From: Siniperca chuatsi
Taxonomy: Eukaryota; Chordata; Actinopteri; Centrarchiformes; Sinipercidae
Length of the DNA stretch: 64,000 bases
NCBI RefSeq assembly: GCF_020085105.1
Contig: NC_058047.1
Location: 21,904,001-21,968,000, forward strand
Direction: 5' to 3'
The notes under the pieces are model-generated. The model was given only the letters and a program-made list of their open reading frames with translations, searched no databases and was not told the origin of the DNA. A program made the translations under genes and the position numbers. This document shows, piece by piece, positions 1-11,800 of this stretch (position 1 is its first letter; each line of letters starts with the position of its first letter).

Positions 1-1162
1 TTCCAATATTTTCTGATGTTTTACACACTAAACAATTAATTAATCAATCTATCTTTTATTTATCTATCTATCACGTTTCAGCTGGTTATGTAGGATATTT
101 AACACTACTATCTGGGTTGCAGTACGTAACGTCTCAGTGACTGAAATTTCAGAGGACACACTTCTTTGTCATTTGACCATCTTCATTCAATCGGCTTTAT
201 TGGCCTGACATTTGACATGTGTTGCCAAAGCACAATTACGATTATGATAAACAATGAATGAAAGGAATGAAATTAACAAAAATAATGCAAGTAACAATAT
301 TAGTTAATTAAACAAAATAGACAATGAAATAGATACAGGAAAGAAAGTAATATATATATAAGAAATATAATATATAATCAGGTTAGTATTGTTAAAGTTG
401 AATGTGATTTTAACAATGCAAGACAAACAAAAACAATGCAAGTGTCTACTGATAAAAGAATAAAATAACGAGATGTTCAAAAAAGATGTTAAGTACAAGT
501 ATATTTATTTTTATCTGTCTCTGTCCTACTGGTTGTCTCTTTTGTTGTGGCAGGAAGTGACATATTTAGCAGCCAACATTGCATAGTTTTTCTTTTCCCC
601 TAGAGAGGATAACACACTATCTGCGAATCATTAATACGGCAAAGAAATACTATGTCTATCTTCCAATTATTGCAGCTATTAGGCCAAACTTGATGTGACC
701 ATGCAATTTCTGTTGTTCTGTTGTATTTTAATTCATCAGCGTTTCAATATTTCAGCACTCGATGTAATGACAGTAGATAATTCATTCCAACTTGCATGGC
801 AGTGCCAAATAAAAATGAAAAACCAGGAAACTTACAGGATATATCATTTAAGTCATAAGGCTATCATTCTTTATATTATCAGGTATTTTATTACTTTTTG
901 CAGGAATTAAATTGCTTTTTTTCAAGTGCATAACAATTTATTGCAAAATATATTATGACAATTTCCCTCGTGTTCAACAACTCTCACGGACCCTAATCCT
1001 TTGCACAATAATATGCCAGTAAAAATACATCAACAAGTTTAAAGTTAAACAGTACTTTCTTTTGCAATTTTTTTTACCCAGAATACATTTCTTCTTTCTT
1101 CAAAACAAATGTTCAATATTTTACATTTTGCATTTTCATACTGTCTTTGCTTTTTAATTCAG
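1..1162. other. Intron or flank of the upstream gene, AT-rich
   Basis: No convincing coding exon is visible before the splice acceptor ending at 1162. The stretch is AT-rich with many stops in all frames. Bases about 185-262 resemble the end of a dispersed fish repeat (listed separately). It is most simply the last intron of the gene whose terminal exon follows. Confidence 0.5.
185..262. repeat. Probable dispersed teleost repeat fragment
   Basis: The text around ggctttattggcctgaca and gttgccaaagcaca resembles a repeat end I associate with many fish introns. This is recognition from memory, not from a second copy in this window, so the boundaries are approximate. Confidence 0.35.
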
Positions 1163-1329
1163 GACAAGATCCTATCTATGCAAACACTCGTCGTGTGGCC
1201 AGCAAACAGCCTTCACCTCGGCCTGGGATGCCGGTGGAAAACCTCAAGACGGCTTCTTCCTCTCAAAACCTGCGGAACCCGAGTCCCGGCAGGAGATCCG
1301 ACGATGGCAAACGGAAATACAAACAGTGA
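1163..1329 (+). CDS. Terminal coding exon of an unidentified gene (partial)
   Basis: A pyrimidine-rich acceptor ends at 1162, and the exon opens in phase 1. The favoured frame reads QDPIYANTRRVASKQPSP onward and ends in KRKYKQ at the stop at 1327-1329. It is a basic, Ser/Pro/Arg-rich tail with a YANT tyrosine that could be a phosphosite. The favoured frame has better amino-acid composition than the phase-0 alternative, which stays open to 1357 and ends in EEVIDLTNL. I do not recognise the family; upstream exons lie outside the window or cannot be seen. The 3'UTR runs to the poly(A) signal at 1907. The stop and 3' end are more certain than the identity. Confidence 0.55.
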
Positions 1330-1906
1330 AGAAGTCATTGACCTCACAAATCTGTGAATCAACTCCTCCTCATAATTAGTCATAGACTGTAGCTGTGATA
1401 GTAGTTTACTCACTTCAGTGAAATTTGAATGAATTCTTGTATTTTTCATTTCATTATTATATTTTTAATTTTATACTATATTTTTTGGACACGGTTTATG
1501 CTTTTCCCTTAAACTGGAAATGTGTATCTTATTTCATTATTTCCTCTGAGGTATTCCAGTAAAATAGCTATTATGAGCCACTAGATGGCAGATGGTGGAC
1601 GCTGTGAATGGGTAGTGGTGGTTAGTTTTTTCTTTTCTTTCTTGTATTTCAACAGCTGATAATATTTGAACGTTGCCAACTGTAGCCTTTGCATAGTAAT
1701 TAAGCAAACATGGTTATTTCTGGTAGGAATTATAAAGTGATGGGACTGAAACGTTATGCCTGTTTTAAGAGTTTATATAGAATCTTAAAATACTGGAAAT
1801 GCATTTTTTTTCTGTACAGTTTGTAATAGCTTGAATGCATGATACTGACAGGGGTGTCCTGTCACAGTGTAATTTAGCATTTCAACGTGGGATTAATACA
1901 AAACAA

Positions 1907-1912
1907 AATAAA
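1907..1912 (+). other. Poly(A) signal of the upstream gene
   Basis: AATAAA lies about 580 bases after the stop codon at 1329. It is the last canonical hexamer before the GC-richer first exon of the semaphorin gene. Confidence 0.5.
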
Positions 1913-1989
1913 CATTAATATTGTTTTGCGGTTACAGCTGAGTGGTTGCAAAGTGAGCGAGTGCCTTTTTTTTTTTGAAGAAAGGTACG

Positions 1990-2167
1990 ATCAAAAGTCA
2001 CGTGTCCAGGCGCTGCCTACCGCGGGGAGCTGCCAGATAATCGCTCCCTGCAGGAATTAGATGTGGAGTGAACGTTACAGGTGGAGCAGAAAGCGTCGAG
2101 CCGGATCCACGAGCAGACAAACAGCAGCAGTCTCAGCGGTTACTAATGTAGATCCTGACAACTCCTG
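1990..2167 (+). other. Probable 5'UTR exon 1 of the semaphorin gene, with E-box
   Basis: A GC-richer block ends at a strong donor (CCTG|gtgagt at 2168). A palindromic E-box CACGTG sits at 1999-2004. There is no long open frame, which fits a non-coding first exon. Linking it to the coding exon 6.2 kb downstream is inference; the start of transcription is unknown. Confidence 0.5.
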
Positions 2168-3473
2168 GTGAGTCTGATGCGGGCATGAGCCGCTGTTGTG
2201 ACTTATTGACTTGTTTGTGCGCAGCTTTGTCCCACAGGATTATTATTTTTCCACGGAGCTCGGGCTGGTTGTGGGACTTGGATTGGGCAGCCTGTGGTTG
2301 AGAGGTGCACATCGAGCGCGCTGTAACTTCTCTGTCTTATCTAAGATTATAGGATATCCTAATCTAATAATAGCAGCGAAAAGCTACACTAAGCAGTAGT
2401 AGGATATGCGTTTTGGCTGCCTTACAAACACTTACCACCGCAGTGTCAGTGACACTGGGAGAAATGCGCCAACTTGTTACAGCTTCAGGACAAGTGTCAA
2501 AGCAGTGGTTGAAACCTGTGGGGGGAGGAAATGATTTGCACCACAAGCCAAACTGTGTTTATCAAGCTTAAGTACACAGATTTACGCCATTAAAAACCAG
2601 TGACCAACCCTTTAGTTAAAAGACCTTTAAATCTTTTAATACATAGGCTAGTCCATAAAAAGAAACCGACAGCTTGTGAACATAGAAATGGTTTTAGGTT
2701 TTAATTTTGTGTGTCATGTTGGAGTAATTTACATTTTCATTACATAAACAGAGCTATGAATCTATACAGCCACATCAATAATTCACAGGAAATCTAATTA
2801 TGCCTGTGTTCGCATTTTGTCTGCTACAGTATGTGGCTGCTTTCAACTCAATGTTACAGGGGTAAACATGATATTTAAGGGTGTGCAGTTTTGTGGAAGG
2901 TGAGAATTTTAGCACATGATATGTGTGTCTGGCTGAGCGAGCAGAGGATATACGTATCTGTGCCCAATTTTAGTTGTCATACTGCAGCTCAGTGGGGTCA
3001 AGCACGAGGTGTCAAGACAAGGCTGCACACTGTCACACCGCAGTTAATACACTTGCAGTCAGTGGTCAAAGCTGGCAATGACGTTTCCTTTGTTTTTACA
3101 CCTGTATGTCCAGGTTATCATTGTGTTGTTGGTCAAAACCACTAAAGTAGAGTGGCAATTCTATGCACCTGAGCGCGCACTGTCTGTGGCGCGTGGTCGT
3201 TACCACTGTGTGTCCTGTGTTTTACTGAACATCCAACATCTAGCTGCTGGTTAAAGAGTTCATACTGAAAATACATTAAGTACATGAGTAAAGTGTCTGA
3301 TGGTGTGGAGAGAACAATCTAGTAAACACTTAGTTCTTAATATTTCTCTATTTCTGATATTTTAAATGATCCAGAGCATGTTTTTTTTTAAATATAGTTG
3401 CTTATCTGGCACTTCCATGATTGTCTTGCCATTCTTCTACCAATCCACCTGAATACATTTCATTGTACTGACA

Positions 3474-3720
3474 AGAGCTGAAACGGTTAGCTGATTAATC
3501 GACAGAAAAATGATCACTATTTTGATAATCAAGTAATTTTTCAAGGAAAAAACACCAAACATCCCCTGGCTCCAGCTTCTTTTCTCTGTTCTATATCATT
3601 ATATACTGAATATATTTGGGTTTTGGACCGTTGTCATCAAGAAAATAATGAATGAATGCATATTGAATATGATTGTGAGTTACAGCCTTGTATTAAGTGA
3701 ATAAAATGACAGACAGTTTT
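3474..3720. repeat. Dispersed fish repeat (TTAATCGA-type element)
   Basis: The order of words (gctgaaacggttagctgatt, attttgataatcaagtaatt, ccaaacatcccctggctcca, tttgggttttggac) matches a very common non-autonomous repeat of teleost genomes that I know from its TTAATCGA-rich start. The copy is diverged. Family name and boundaries are not fixed. Confidence 0.5.
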
Positions 3721-5798
3721 AGAGTCATGAAATCAGTTCCTTGGTTTTGATTTTAAATCGAAATTAAAGTGCTCACCACATTTTGTTTTCTTGTGTGTTC
3801 CTGTCTGTCAGTGAACTTGTCACACAACACAGGCAGAGTAGGCTGAGATGTTCGGGTGCTCATATTTTCCTTTTGTGCCCCAGCTCCTGCTGAGACTTGC
3901 CTGGGTGTGTGGGTGTGTGTGTTTCTCTGTGTGTGTGTTCAAATGTGCATTTACACTCAAGCAGACTTGTCTCACCAATGACAAGTCATTGTCAGAGCAT
4001 TGAGCATATTGGACAGGTTGTTGCATTTTTATTTTAGTACTTGTCATCTTTATGTGGGTTAAGTGCTTTGACTGTTAGTTATCCATTAGCTTAATGATAA
4101 CAGGCTTGAAAACTGTACACACAGCATGTTTTTTGAAGTATTGTTTTCAGCTAATTACAACTCTCCTGCACATCAAAACAAAAGGTGGCAAGCTACTGTC
4201 ATTATGATAAAAGAATGGTTTGTTTCAGCCATCTGAGCTTGCAAAAATGTTTTGCAATCTGGTTCTGAACTGGGGGTGTGTTTTCCAGTGAGTGTTTCAC
4301 AACAGAGTCTGTGACACAAGGAGTGTCAAAGGTGAACACCCTCCCACAACCGGTTTCCTGTTTAGGCCAGCTCACCGGCCGGCCTGTCAGTGGGCCGCTC
4401 AGCTTACGTTTGAGTAGCAGCCAGAGTGACAGGCAGGAAAACAGGCACACTGGCAGCAAGCCAGTCAACCAACCAGCTAGTGACTCAACCAGCACCAAAC
4501 CTGCAGACCAGTTAGTCAGCCACTCGGGTAAATCCGTTACAGCTGGAGGAGGCCTCACCCATACAGCACAGCAAAATGCAATAACGCAAATGAAGACGTA
4601 CACTAGAGCCGGGGCCAAAGCAGTCACGGCTCTCTCCAGCTGTTTGACTGTTCACACGGCTTTTTGGATTTGTTATGACTCATGGTGATGACAACAGCGT
4701 GCTTGTCTGCGCACGTTCCAGGCACTGCTGTTTGGGGTTTTTCTTTGTACGCAGCACATAGTCATAGTGGGAATCCATCGTATTATAGATAACGTGAAGG
4801 CTCCTGAACAGGCCTATAAATATCCTCATGCTTCAAGTGGTTGGAGTGTCTGGAGATACTGCTGCAGGGCTTCTTCAGCATATTGTACTAGTTCATGCAC
4901 AGCCTTGGAACCCACAGTTGTTCACACAATACAACTCGATGAGTAAAAACCAGCAGCTACAGTGCTAACCTTTTTAAGGATTTTTGCTTGGCATGTGGGA
5001 AATACATTTTCACATTTACATCTGGACTTATATAGATGTAAAGATACTATTTTAGTCACACTCTTGTAATTTGTTTTGGTTTTGTAGATGTTCATCTTCC
5101 CTGACGCTGACTTTGTGGTTGCTGTATTTACATGCAACCAGTGCTTCAAATATCAGGTTGACTTTCAAGAAAAAACAAAAAGAACAATGTTTCATAGCAT
5201 GATGCAGTATGCAGATACTGTGCTATTTTTGCATCAACAATGCCATTCATAAATATTCCACTTCTTTTATAATGTGCATGTGATAAATGTATAATTGTAC
5301 ATGAGGAGACTAGCAAGTTGTACAGACTGTGTGTTTAATGACCGAGCAGGTTTTGCTGGATGTACAGGAATAAGCATTGATCCCCTATAAACAAAAGACA
5401 TAACTGGATTTCACAACACATCTTTTGACTCAGGTGAGCGCACGCCTAATTTGATAGTGGTTTATTATTATTTTGGTCACTTTCAACCTGGAAGAGAGAG
5501 CAGAGATGAGCTCTTGAGCACTGAGAAGAAGTAAAAACCTGCCACTTTACATTAAGGCATACCTGGACAAGGGTTAATACCATAACCTTTAATGGTTAAT
5601 AAATCATCCATCAACTCTGCAGCTATTAATGCTAGTGCGCCCTTAGCAAATGGATTTTGGCAATGATGTTGTGTTGCCTTCTTCCATCATGTAAGGGGTC
5701 AAACAAGCCATGGGAGGGTCCTTCCTGATTAATTAAAAAGAACAAAGCAAGCAGGAAAGGGGGAGGACATAGAGGCCCTTAACATTAATGTGGGATCA

Positions 5799-5820
5799 TA
5801 ATAATAATAATAATAATAAT
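5799..5820. repeat. (TAA)n microsatellite
   Basis: Perfect TAA run of about seven units inside semaphorin intron 1. Confidence 0.85.
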
Positions 5821-6569
5821 TCTATCCATGCATTGTAACAGATTATTGCTTATATGGAAATCCTAAAGGTGACGAACCCACAAATAATTATAACAGAACT
5901 CTGCAACTTCCCTGAGCTCTACGGAAAGTTTTAGCTTCTTTTAGCTAATTGTTTTGGTTTTCTGAAACACAAACTTGCAGCAACCTCGTTGTTAGCTGCA
6001 GCAGGCAGCTTTTTTCAGCAAAAAGAATCTCTGATAAACCTACCGTAAGCTTGCTCTCCATTACCAAATGACTGACAGACAAAGTTAGCAACTAGCTGGT
6101 GGAGCTTTTAGCAGCTAAAGAGCCACATTTTTTTCCCCTGTGGAGTTGATGACCTCAACAGACCTAAAACAGCTGGCCAGAAACACGACTCAAAATGAAT
6201 GGTAATGTTGCTCGTGTCTGCTGGATGTGTTAATAAGTTGCTAAACTATTCACCATAATACATTTATAGTGTAAGGTGATGCTATGTTAGTGTTGTGTTT
6301 TCAGCTTATTCCACTGCCTCAAAGAGGCCAACATAAATTTTTACTAACTTTAAAAAAATTATTTATTAACCATTGATAAAGAAGGGGCGCCAAAAACATT
6401 TTTAATTACTTGAAAGATGAAGATTTTGTATTCTTTGTTCAGTTAAATGTAAGAAAAGAAAAAAAATCATTTAAATTACGACACTGAGAGACCAAATTTA
6501 AGGGTCCCATTTTTGTAAGAAAATCAGCTCTGTGCAACTAGTAACTAGTGTAAAAATGTCAGTTGTGCC

Positions 6570-6571
<2 letters not shown>

Positions 6572-6650
<79 letters not shown>
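6572..6650. repeat. (CA)n microsatellite
   Basis: About 79 bases of uninterrupted CA dinucleotide. It explains the Thr-His and Cys-Val pseudo-open frames on the two strands. Confidence 0.95.
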
Positions 6651-6651
<1 letters not shown>

Positions 6652-8427
6652 GTCCACATGTGCACATGCCAGTGTGTGAGTGTGACCATGGATAAACACA
6701 GGAAGAGAAAAGAGGGACAACTGCTGCGTGCTCTTCTTCTATTATTGCCTGTCTATCTGCACTGTTTGGAAGTATCTGTCAAACACTGTGAGAAACAACC
6801 TGCAATAACGCCCCCCACCCCCCACCCCTGATGAGCAGTCCTATACATGCAGCAGCTCGTCCTGCTGTGTCAAGTAGCAACAAGGAGCATGGCAGTTTGT
6901 TGCAAAACGCACATTCAAAACTGAGGTTGTTCAGAGGCACATGGGAGTGAGTGCCTAGCTGTCTCTTGAGGAAATTTGGATGCTGTCATTTTGGTTTCTG
7001 TCAACAGGCGAGGACTCTGTGGTGTGTGTTTCAAAAAGGATACACGTCTATGAAATCTGCTGTATTTTTTCCTCTGCGAGCAAAAAATCTAAATAACAGT
7101 TGCAAAGCAGCTGTGTGGTGCGGCTGCTTTTGAGCAGTGTGCACCAAAAAGATAAGAGTATAGTTTTTACCTAGCAAGTCTGCTCTTAAGTATGCTTTGT
7201 GTGTTATTCTGAGAAAAAGTGCCTTGATGAATTTTGAATGAGGATGCGCTGCTCAGTTAGTCAAAACAGACAGAAACTCGCCAAAGAAGTGGAAAGTCTC
7301 AATTCAGCATGAATCCTAGGGTAGGGATGGAGCACTAAAGCAGTGAATTGTTGTGATCTGCATGCATGCCCAAACCTGAACTGATCCCCTCTGCTGCGTG
7401 AACCCCGCTGAGCCCAGAGGAAGCAGGTTCTTATCAGGGAGGACAGGAAGACGCAGAGAGTGCAGGAGGAAGAGAGAGTGGGGGTTGGTGGGCAGCAGGG
7501 CACTCTGCAGAATTTCACTTGACATCATTTTCCTCTGAGGTTTACAATTATGACTTTTCATAGCTATAACTAAGTGGTGCTGGACCTCTCTGACATAACA
7601 AGGTTACATTTGTCCCTGTTTTGCAAACTTGCAAACTGTGTTTTTGATAAATATACTTTACAAAATCAGCAAGCATGCAAGGCATGTTCATTTATGGCAC
7701 TATCCCTGCTCTCATAGTTTTTGTCTCTTGTCATTTTCACCAAATCTTTAAACAGACTTATTCTGCTAACTACCCAACTTCCATTAAAACTTTAATGTCT
7801 TCTGTGGCTCTGAAAGGAGGTTTCTAAAGTCTGAGAAAATAACCCTATAGAGGTCATCAGGGTTATCTTGGATTGGGTTTGGAGTTTACCGATGTCAACG
7901 CCTCTGTTACAAAATTGGGTAAACTTGGGAGTTTGAAGGGCATTTACCAGGCAGGGAGAGTCTAATGAAAGATGCTTTTGAGTTGCATTATGGAAATCGT
8001 AGGATCCAGTGTCCAGGATATCTTAGTGGATTCTGACCAATCTGTCTCTTGTGAGTCCCCCATCATAATGAAAGTGTAACGCTAAATTGCTAAATTGGAG
8101 TGCCCTTTTAAGAGGCAGGATTTTCTTATGGTCATAGTTCTCTTGTGAAAGATCTGAAGGATCATCTGAAGTCTATCTTTCTTTCTTGCTCACTTTCAAT
8201 TTACTGCATGGATTTTCGTTTTGGTAATTATATAATGGAAATAAAAGTAGCACTGCAGAAAAAGTGGAAAGAAATAAGGTGTAGGAGGCAAACCAGCCAC
8301 CATTTTCACTTTTGAAGTGAACATATTATCCATTTTGTCCATCTTTTAATGCATTATTTCCATATCATGGGCCTCTTTAAAAATTTAATGCATAAATGTT
8401 TTCTTATCTTTCCTAGAGGTGGGCACC

Positions 8428-8547
8428 ATGAAGATGATCTCCTCCAGCATCCCTCACCAGTAGCCAGGCAGCATGGCTTCTGCTCCTCCTTCCAGAGAGG
8501 ACACCAGTGGCTCATTGGCACTGCACTGGAGGCTAACGCCGACATAG
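8428..8547 (+). promoter_or_regulatory. Two short upstream ORFs in the semaphorin leader
   Basis: The exon that carries the semaphorin start begins after an acceptor at 8416 and has a leader of about 400 bases. It contains ATG AAG ... TAG at 8428-8463 (11 codons plus stop; accATGA context, A at -3) and ATG GCT ... TAG at 8473-8547 (24 codons plus stop; G at +4). Both end before the main ATG at 8823. uORFs of this kind commonly lower translation; that effect here is inference. Confidence 0.5.
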
Positions 8548-8822
8548 ATACTCACCACAAGTTCAAACTGAACCGAAGCAGGCTGAGCTGCACTCTACAG
8601 GCCTGGTTAAACATACGTATGAACTGCCTTCAGAGGGTCTTTGAAAACGAAAATGATTTGTGCCAGAGCAGCACATGTTCAGGACAGTGACATCACCACA
8701 GTGTAACAACAGCAACATCTGGACTGAGACCTTGGACCATGTTCTGTCTCTGATTGGGTGCTTTGGTGGCAGAGCTGGACTGTGCAGCTCTTCCACACTT
8801 AGACAAACCTGGACTCTGAGCC

Positions 8823-11800
8823 ATGTCTCTTCTCTCAACCCTGAGCATCGTCTGTGGATTGATGCTCCATGTTTCATTTAGTGCACTCGACACTCACTAC
8901 TGTGTCCCACGAAACACTGTCCCCTACCAGAGTAAGTCACAAGCTCTCAGTGCCTTCCAACTAATATGTCACGGCATATTCTCACTGTGTTGTGTCTCAC
9001 TCCTGGGATGGGCCAGTAAATACCAGAATTTGTAGCAGTTTAAGATTGTATTTGAATATTTTATCCGTGATATATGAACAAGTAGTGCAACTTTAACTGC
9101 TTGGGTTTTGTGCTGGCTGGGACAAGCTTATGAAATTTCAATGAATTTGCATTTTGCTTTCGCTGTGGGAGCACTTTCCCACAGTCACAGCAGCTAAAAT
9201 GTAGACAGAAAATTTAATGAAATGCAGTTTAGTAATGCAGACGTTCTCCCGCTTAGACGAGCTGAAGTTGTTCAGAGAGGAAGGGGTCTTCAACTACTCC
9301 ACTATGCTAATGAGAGACGACCTGGGTGTGCTGCTGCTGGGGGCCAGAGAAGCCATATATGCTCTGGACATCAACAACATCTCTGTCAGAAAAGCTGCGG
9401 TAAGAATATGCAAAGAGATTCAATCGAAAAAGTGTGCAGATCACTCTGTTCTGATCAGTGGTGTTCTGTTTGAAGCTGTTATAAAATAACCGATAAACAC
9501 ACACGTCCCTTCAGAACAGTTAGATATAACATGTGAATGTTCTTTTGCGTGATTAAATAGCTATTAATTAACTATTAATTATTGCAGATTAAAAATGAAA
9601 GATTTATTGAACATTTTTGATATGTTATTGCAGTGGTTGAAGGCATTTTCATCAAATAATCAGTAAGCCACTCAAAGCTGGACTTGTCGTGCCTAATCGT
9701 GGATTATATCAGTGGTTCCCAAATGTTTTGGCTCATAACCCCTTAAAATGAAGTCTTGTCTAGTTGTGAGCTCTCATCGCAGGTTATGGTGGTTTGAACT
9801 TGAGCTATGAGCAGTTCAGCCAAAGGTTTTCTCCTCAGCATGTTTAATCTGAAGTATTTTTAGAGGACTGACAAAGTGATAGTATTTAGTATTTCACATG
9901 AAAAAAGCAAAACATTTGAAGGAACTTTGTGAAATTTTGTGCAACAGAATTCAATACGTTTTGCATTCTCATCCCTGTAATCATTTTATGACCCCCAGGT
10001 TGGGAACCACTGGCTTGAATGCTAAAAAGTGCAGCCTCTTGTTGCCTTTTACTAACTATGGAAACATTTCACTGGCTCTAGTCAATAATCACTTCATGCC
10101 TCCAATAAGTCTATTCTTTGTATATCTTTCTCTGCCCTCTTTCACTATTTTGAGAGAGTGTATTGTGGCTGAAGATATGCTCACAGAAACACAGTCGATT
10201 GCGCAGTGAACTGCTCCCACATAAGCAGCCAGTTCAACACTGTTGACTATTTGGCCTGTGCACATTTGCATGAGGAATTTAAATGAATAATGGTCTTGTT
10301 GAGCTCCAGACAGTGGTCTGTTGATTCATAATTGTAGTTACACAGCTAACAGTCACAAGTGAAGAGGGATTGGCGTCCTAGCTAGCAGGTACTCCCCTCC
10401 AGAGTACTGACTGGTCTTGACATTAGGCAAACAATGAAACGTGTGATGGTAAACAGGCTACAGCTCCACTGTCGTGCTGTGAGTTGCGACACCATTCCTG
10501 CGTGCTTTAACAAGACACTTTCCCTCTGTTGATGCAGGTGTATTGGCGAGTTACCGAGGAGAAGCAGAGAGAGTGCACGTACAAAGGAAAACATGCTGAG
10601 GTTTGTGTAATGTCTTTCAAAACAGCGTACGCTAACTTTTACTTCTAGTGAAAGAACACAGCCTTAAAAGATGACGGTTAACTGCAGTTTACTCCCCTAC
10701 GCAGTGTAACTCTGTGCATTTGGAAATCATTTTCTTCCTTTTCAAGTCTTTACACAGAATTCTCTTTGAAGTGCTTTGCTCACAGCTTTGAACTGAATGT
10801 CCAAATAAAGGCATGAGAAGGAAACACATGTACCCAGCCTTGACCTTTTGGTCGCCAGCTCAACTCCAGGCAGCCGGTGCAGTCAGTATGTGACTATGTG
10901 TACGGCTGAACTAACAAAGCTCTGACCTTGGCATTTTCTCTGCTGGATCTTGTTGCAGGTGGAATGCCGTAACTACATTCGAACCCTGCACAGAGTGAAT
11001 GACACCACAATGTATGTGTGTGGCACAAATGCCTTTAGCCCCACCTGTGATTATATGGTAAGTATACTGCAGAATATGGACTTAGATGTTTAAAGGATGA
11101 GGTTGGCATTCTATTATTATTATTTTTTTATTGTCAACAAATCCAATGAAAAGATCAAAACCAACAATGGGTTAGTCCATCTCTCAATACCTTCCTACCT
11201 CCCGACCTTGTCTGTGGCACTCAGCCCCAAGGCCATTGGTTCCTGCTGAAGAATCAGGGTCACAAATGTATAGTTTCATTTTTATTAAAACTCTCAGTGA
11301 TTTCATAAAACAGCTGGCCACTGTAGTTTTTAGCAAATATTTCTCATACAGGGTAAATAGTGCATTTGTTGGGGACTATTTTAGGTTGCGGATTTATACG
11401 CATATAATTGGTGCTCTAGTGAGTATTTCTGGCAGCAGGACGGTGTGTGTGTGTGTGTGTGGGATTGACTCAAATTAAACTACTGTTCATCGCAATAAAG
11501 GAACATGTCAGCCAGTGCCACAGTGTGGCTCACTGATCAGACTGATCATGCTCTGGACACACAATACTTTAATTGTCGGTTTTGGTCTTTTCATGGGATT
11601 TGTTTACAATAAGAAAAATATAGAATGTCACCTGACTTATCCTTTGAGCCAAGCAGCAGTAATTGTGGTTGAATGCTGCAGTTAATAGATGAAGACCTTA
11701 AGATGTAGTTCCTTTAATGGCCACTATGTGCTTGTTCTGAAAAAACTCCAATTGTATGAAATTAAGAACACTCGCATCCTCTCTTTTGTAATACAGAGCC

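Larger units (their letters stand above)
2168..8416. other. Semaphorin intron 1 (6.2 kb), no gene seen
   Basis: A large first intron with scattered repeats: a dispersed fish element near 3474-3720, a TAA run at 5799-5820 and a long CA tract at 6572-6650. Between 4278 and 4688 both strands happen to be open for about 140 codons, but without splice or protein similarity I could recognise. Nothing else is supportable. Confidence 0.5.

Noticed and set aside
4202-4688. Overlapping open frames of about 140 codons on both strands in semaphorin intron 1
   Set aside because: No splice sites, family motifs or consistent codon signal. The strands mirror each other over a locally GC-richer patch, so chance openness is the simpler explanation.
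6498-6831. Open frames rich in Thr-His (+) and Cys-Val (-)
   Set aside because: They are translations of the CA microsatellite at 6572-6650.
8349-8690. 113-codon frame before the semaphorin start
   Set aside because: It begins in the intron, crosses the acceptor at 8416 and ends inside the leader. The real start is the signal peptide at 8823.
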